Below, piece by piece: positions 5,743 through 5,973 of a DNA stretch of 5,973 nt. A program made the translations under genes and the position numbers. The notes under the pieces were generated by a model. The model did no database searches. It saw only the letters and a program-made list of their open reading frames with translations, and had not been told where the DNA came from. This stretch comes from an uncultured Flavobacteriales bacterium (lineage in GTDB: Bacteria > Bacteroidota > Bacteroidia > Palsa-965): the NCBI GenBank assembly GCA_946478675.1, contig CAMLEF010000293.1:1-5973 (forward strand). The letters are read 5' to 3'. The first letter of the stretch is position 1, and each line of letters opens with the position of its first letter.

Positions 5743-5782
5743 GCTAATGTGCTAATGCGTCAATGTGCTAATGCGCTAATAG
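5743..5782. repeat. 8-bp tandem repeat (GCTAATGY-like, 5 units)
   Basis: Five consecutive 8-bp units read GCTAATGT, GCTAATGC, GTCAATGT, GCTAATGC and GCTAATAG. A degenerate sixth unit (GTTAATTT, 5735-5742) touches the DedA start codon. On the coding strand the repeat would be the 5' leader of that gene, written as ATTAGC units. From memory, similar GCTAATGT arrays occur between genes in other Bacteroidota; I could not check this. Confidence 0.8.
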
Positions 5783-5808
5783 GCGTGAAATGATATTGCG
5801 CAGTCGCC

Positions 5809-5880
5809 AGTTTGTTCGAGCGGAGTCGGGAACCTTTCGCATTCTAATGCAACAAGTTCTCGACTCCGCTCGAACAAGCT
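5809..5880. repeat. Long inverted repeat (25-bp arms), dispersed-repeat type
   Basis: The arms at 5809-5833 and 5856-5880 are complementary at 23 of 25 positions, and the two mismatches can form G-U pairs in one RNA strand. The core is GTTCGAGCGGAGTCG / CGACTCCGCTCGAAC. The 22-nt loop holds a smaller inverted repeat, GCATT-CT-AATGC (5839-5850). No T-tract follows on either strand, so it is not a classical intrinsic terminator. From memory, GTTCGAGCGGAGTCGAGAAC-type hairpins recur in Bacteroidota intergenic DNA. It could be a REP/MITE-like element or an mRNA-stabilising hairpin. Confidence 0.85.
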
Positions 5881-5882
5881 TA

Positions 5883-5899
5883 AAAAACTACAAGTTTTT
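5883..5899. repeat. Small AT-rich inverted repeat
   Basis: AAAAACT and AGTTTTT form a perfect 7-bp stem around a three-base loop. It lies three bases beyond the long inverted repeat. It has a single G-C pair, so it is weak as RNA. It may be part of the same repeat element or a terminator remnant. Confidence 0.4.
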
Positions 5900-5973
5900 C
5901 ACCAAAGAGAATTTTGAACATGCCGATCTGCACTTGCTTCGCGCATTCAAAGATTCAACATTCGGTTGTTCTT
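5900..5973. other. Non-coding right edge, nothing recognised
   Basis: I found no coding region or RNA gene here. AATCTTTG on the minus strand (5954-5947) is one base away from the Bacteroidota -7 consensus but has no -33 partner at the right distance. It lies over 200 bp from the DedA start with the long hairpin in between, so I do not call it a promoter. Confidence 0.3.

Overview
The window is a chromosomal segment from a member of the Bacteroidota, GC-rich by eye for that phylum. Three things support this. The TonB has the N-terminal FENRNKAYGAFDLRRNY stretch typical of Bacteroidota energy transducers. One secreted protein ends in a type A sorting domain of the type IX secretion system (T9SS). 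The genes lack clear Shine-Dalgarno sequences, and the best promoter match is the phylum's TAnnTTTG -7 element. All six recognisable genes lie on the minus strand, so transcription runs right to left. I see no tRNA, rRNA, CRISPR array, transposase or phage gene.

Right to left: positions 5735-5973 hold no gene but contain a 72-bp inverted repeat, a small AT-rich inverted repeat and an 8-bp tandem repeat that runs almost to the start codon of a DedA-family membrane protein (5734-5090). Next is a signal-peptide-bearing T9SS cargo protein (4964-4119), with a perfect 16-bp palindrome in its leader. A roughly 300-bp gap follows (3825-4118), with a possible terminator for the cargo gene and a candidate promoter for the next operon.

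The main unit is a five-gene proton-motive-force energy-transduction operon: exbB (3824-3024), three consecutive exbD paralogues of 226, 200 and 281 residues, and tonB (734 to beyond the left edge). ExbB and ExbD form the inner-membrane proton channel. TonB carries the energy across the periplasm to TonB-dependent outer-membrane transporters. The three ExbDs keep the proton-carrying transmembrane helix with its Asp, and a recognisable C-terminal fold, but each has a different inserted stretch in its periplasmic part, so all exceed the usual ExbD length of about 140 residues. This triple-exbD arrangement is the most interesting feature.

The last 12 or so readable TonB codons at the left edge do not look like the family consensus, which may mean an assembly edge or a frameshift.
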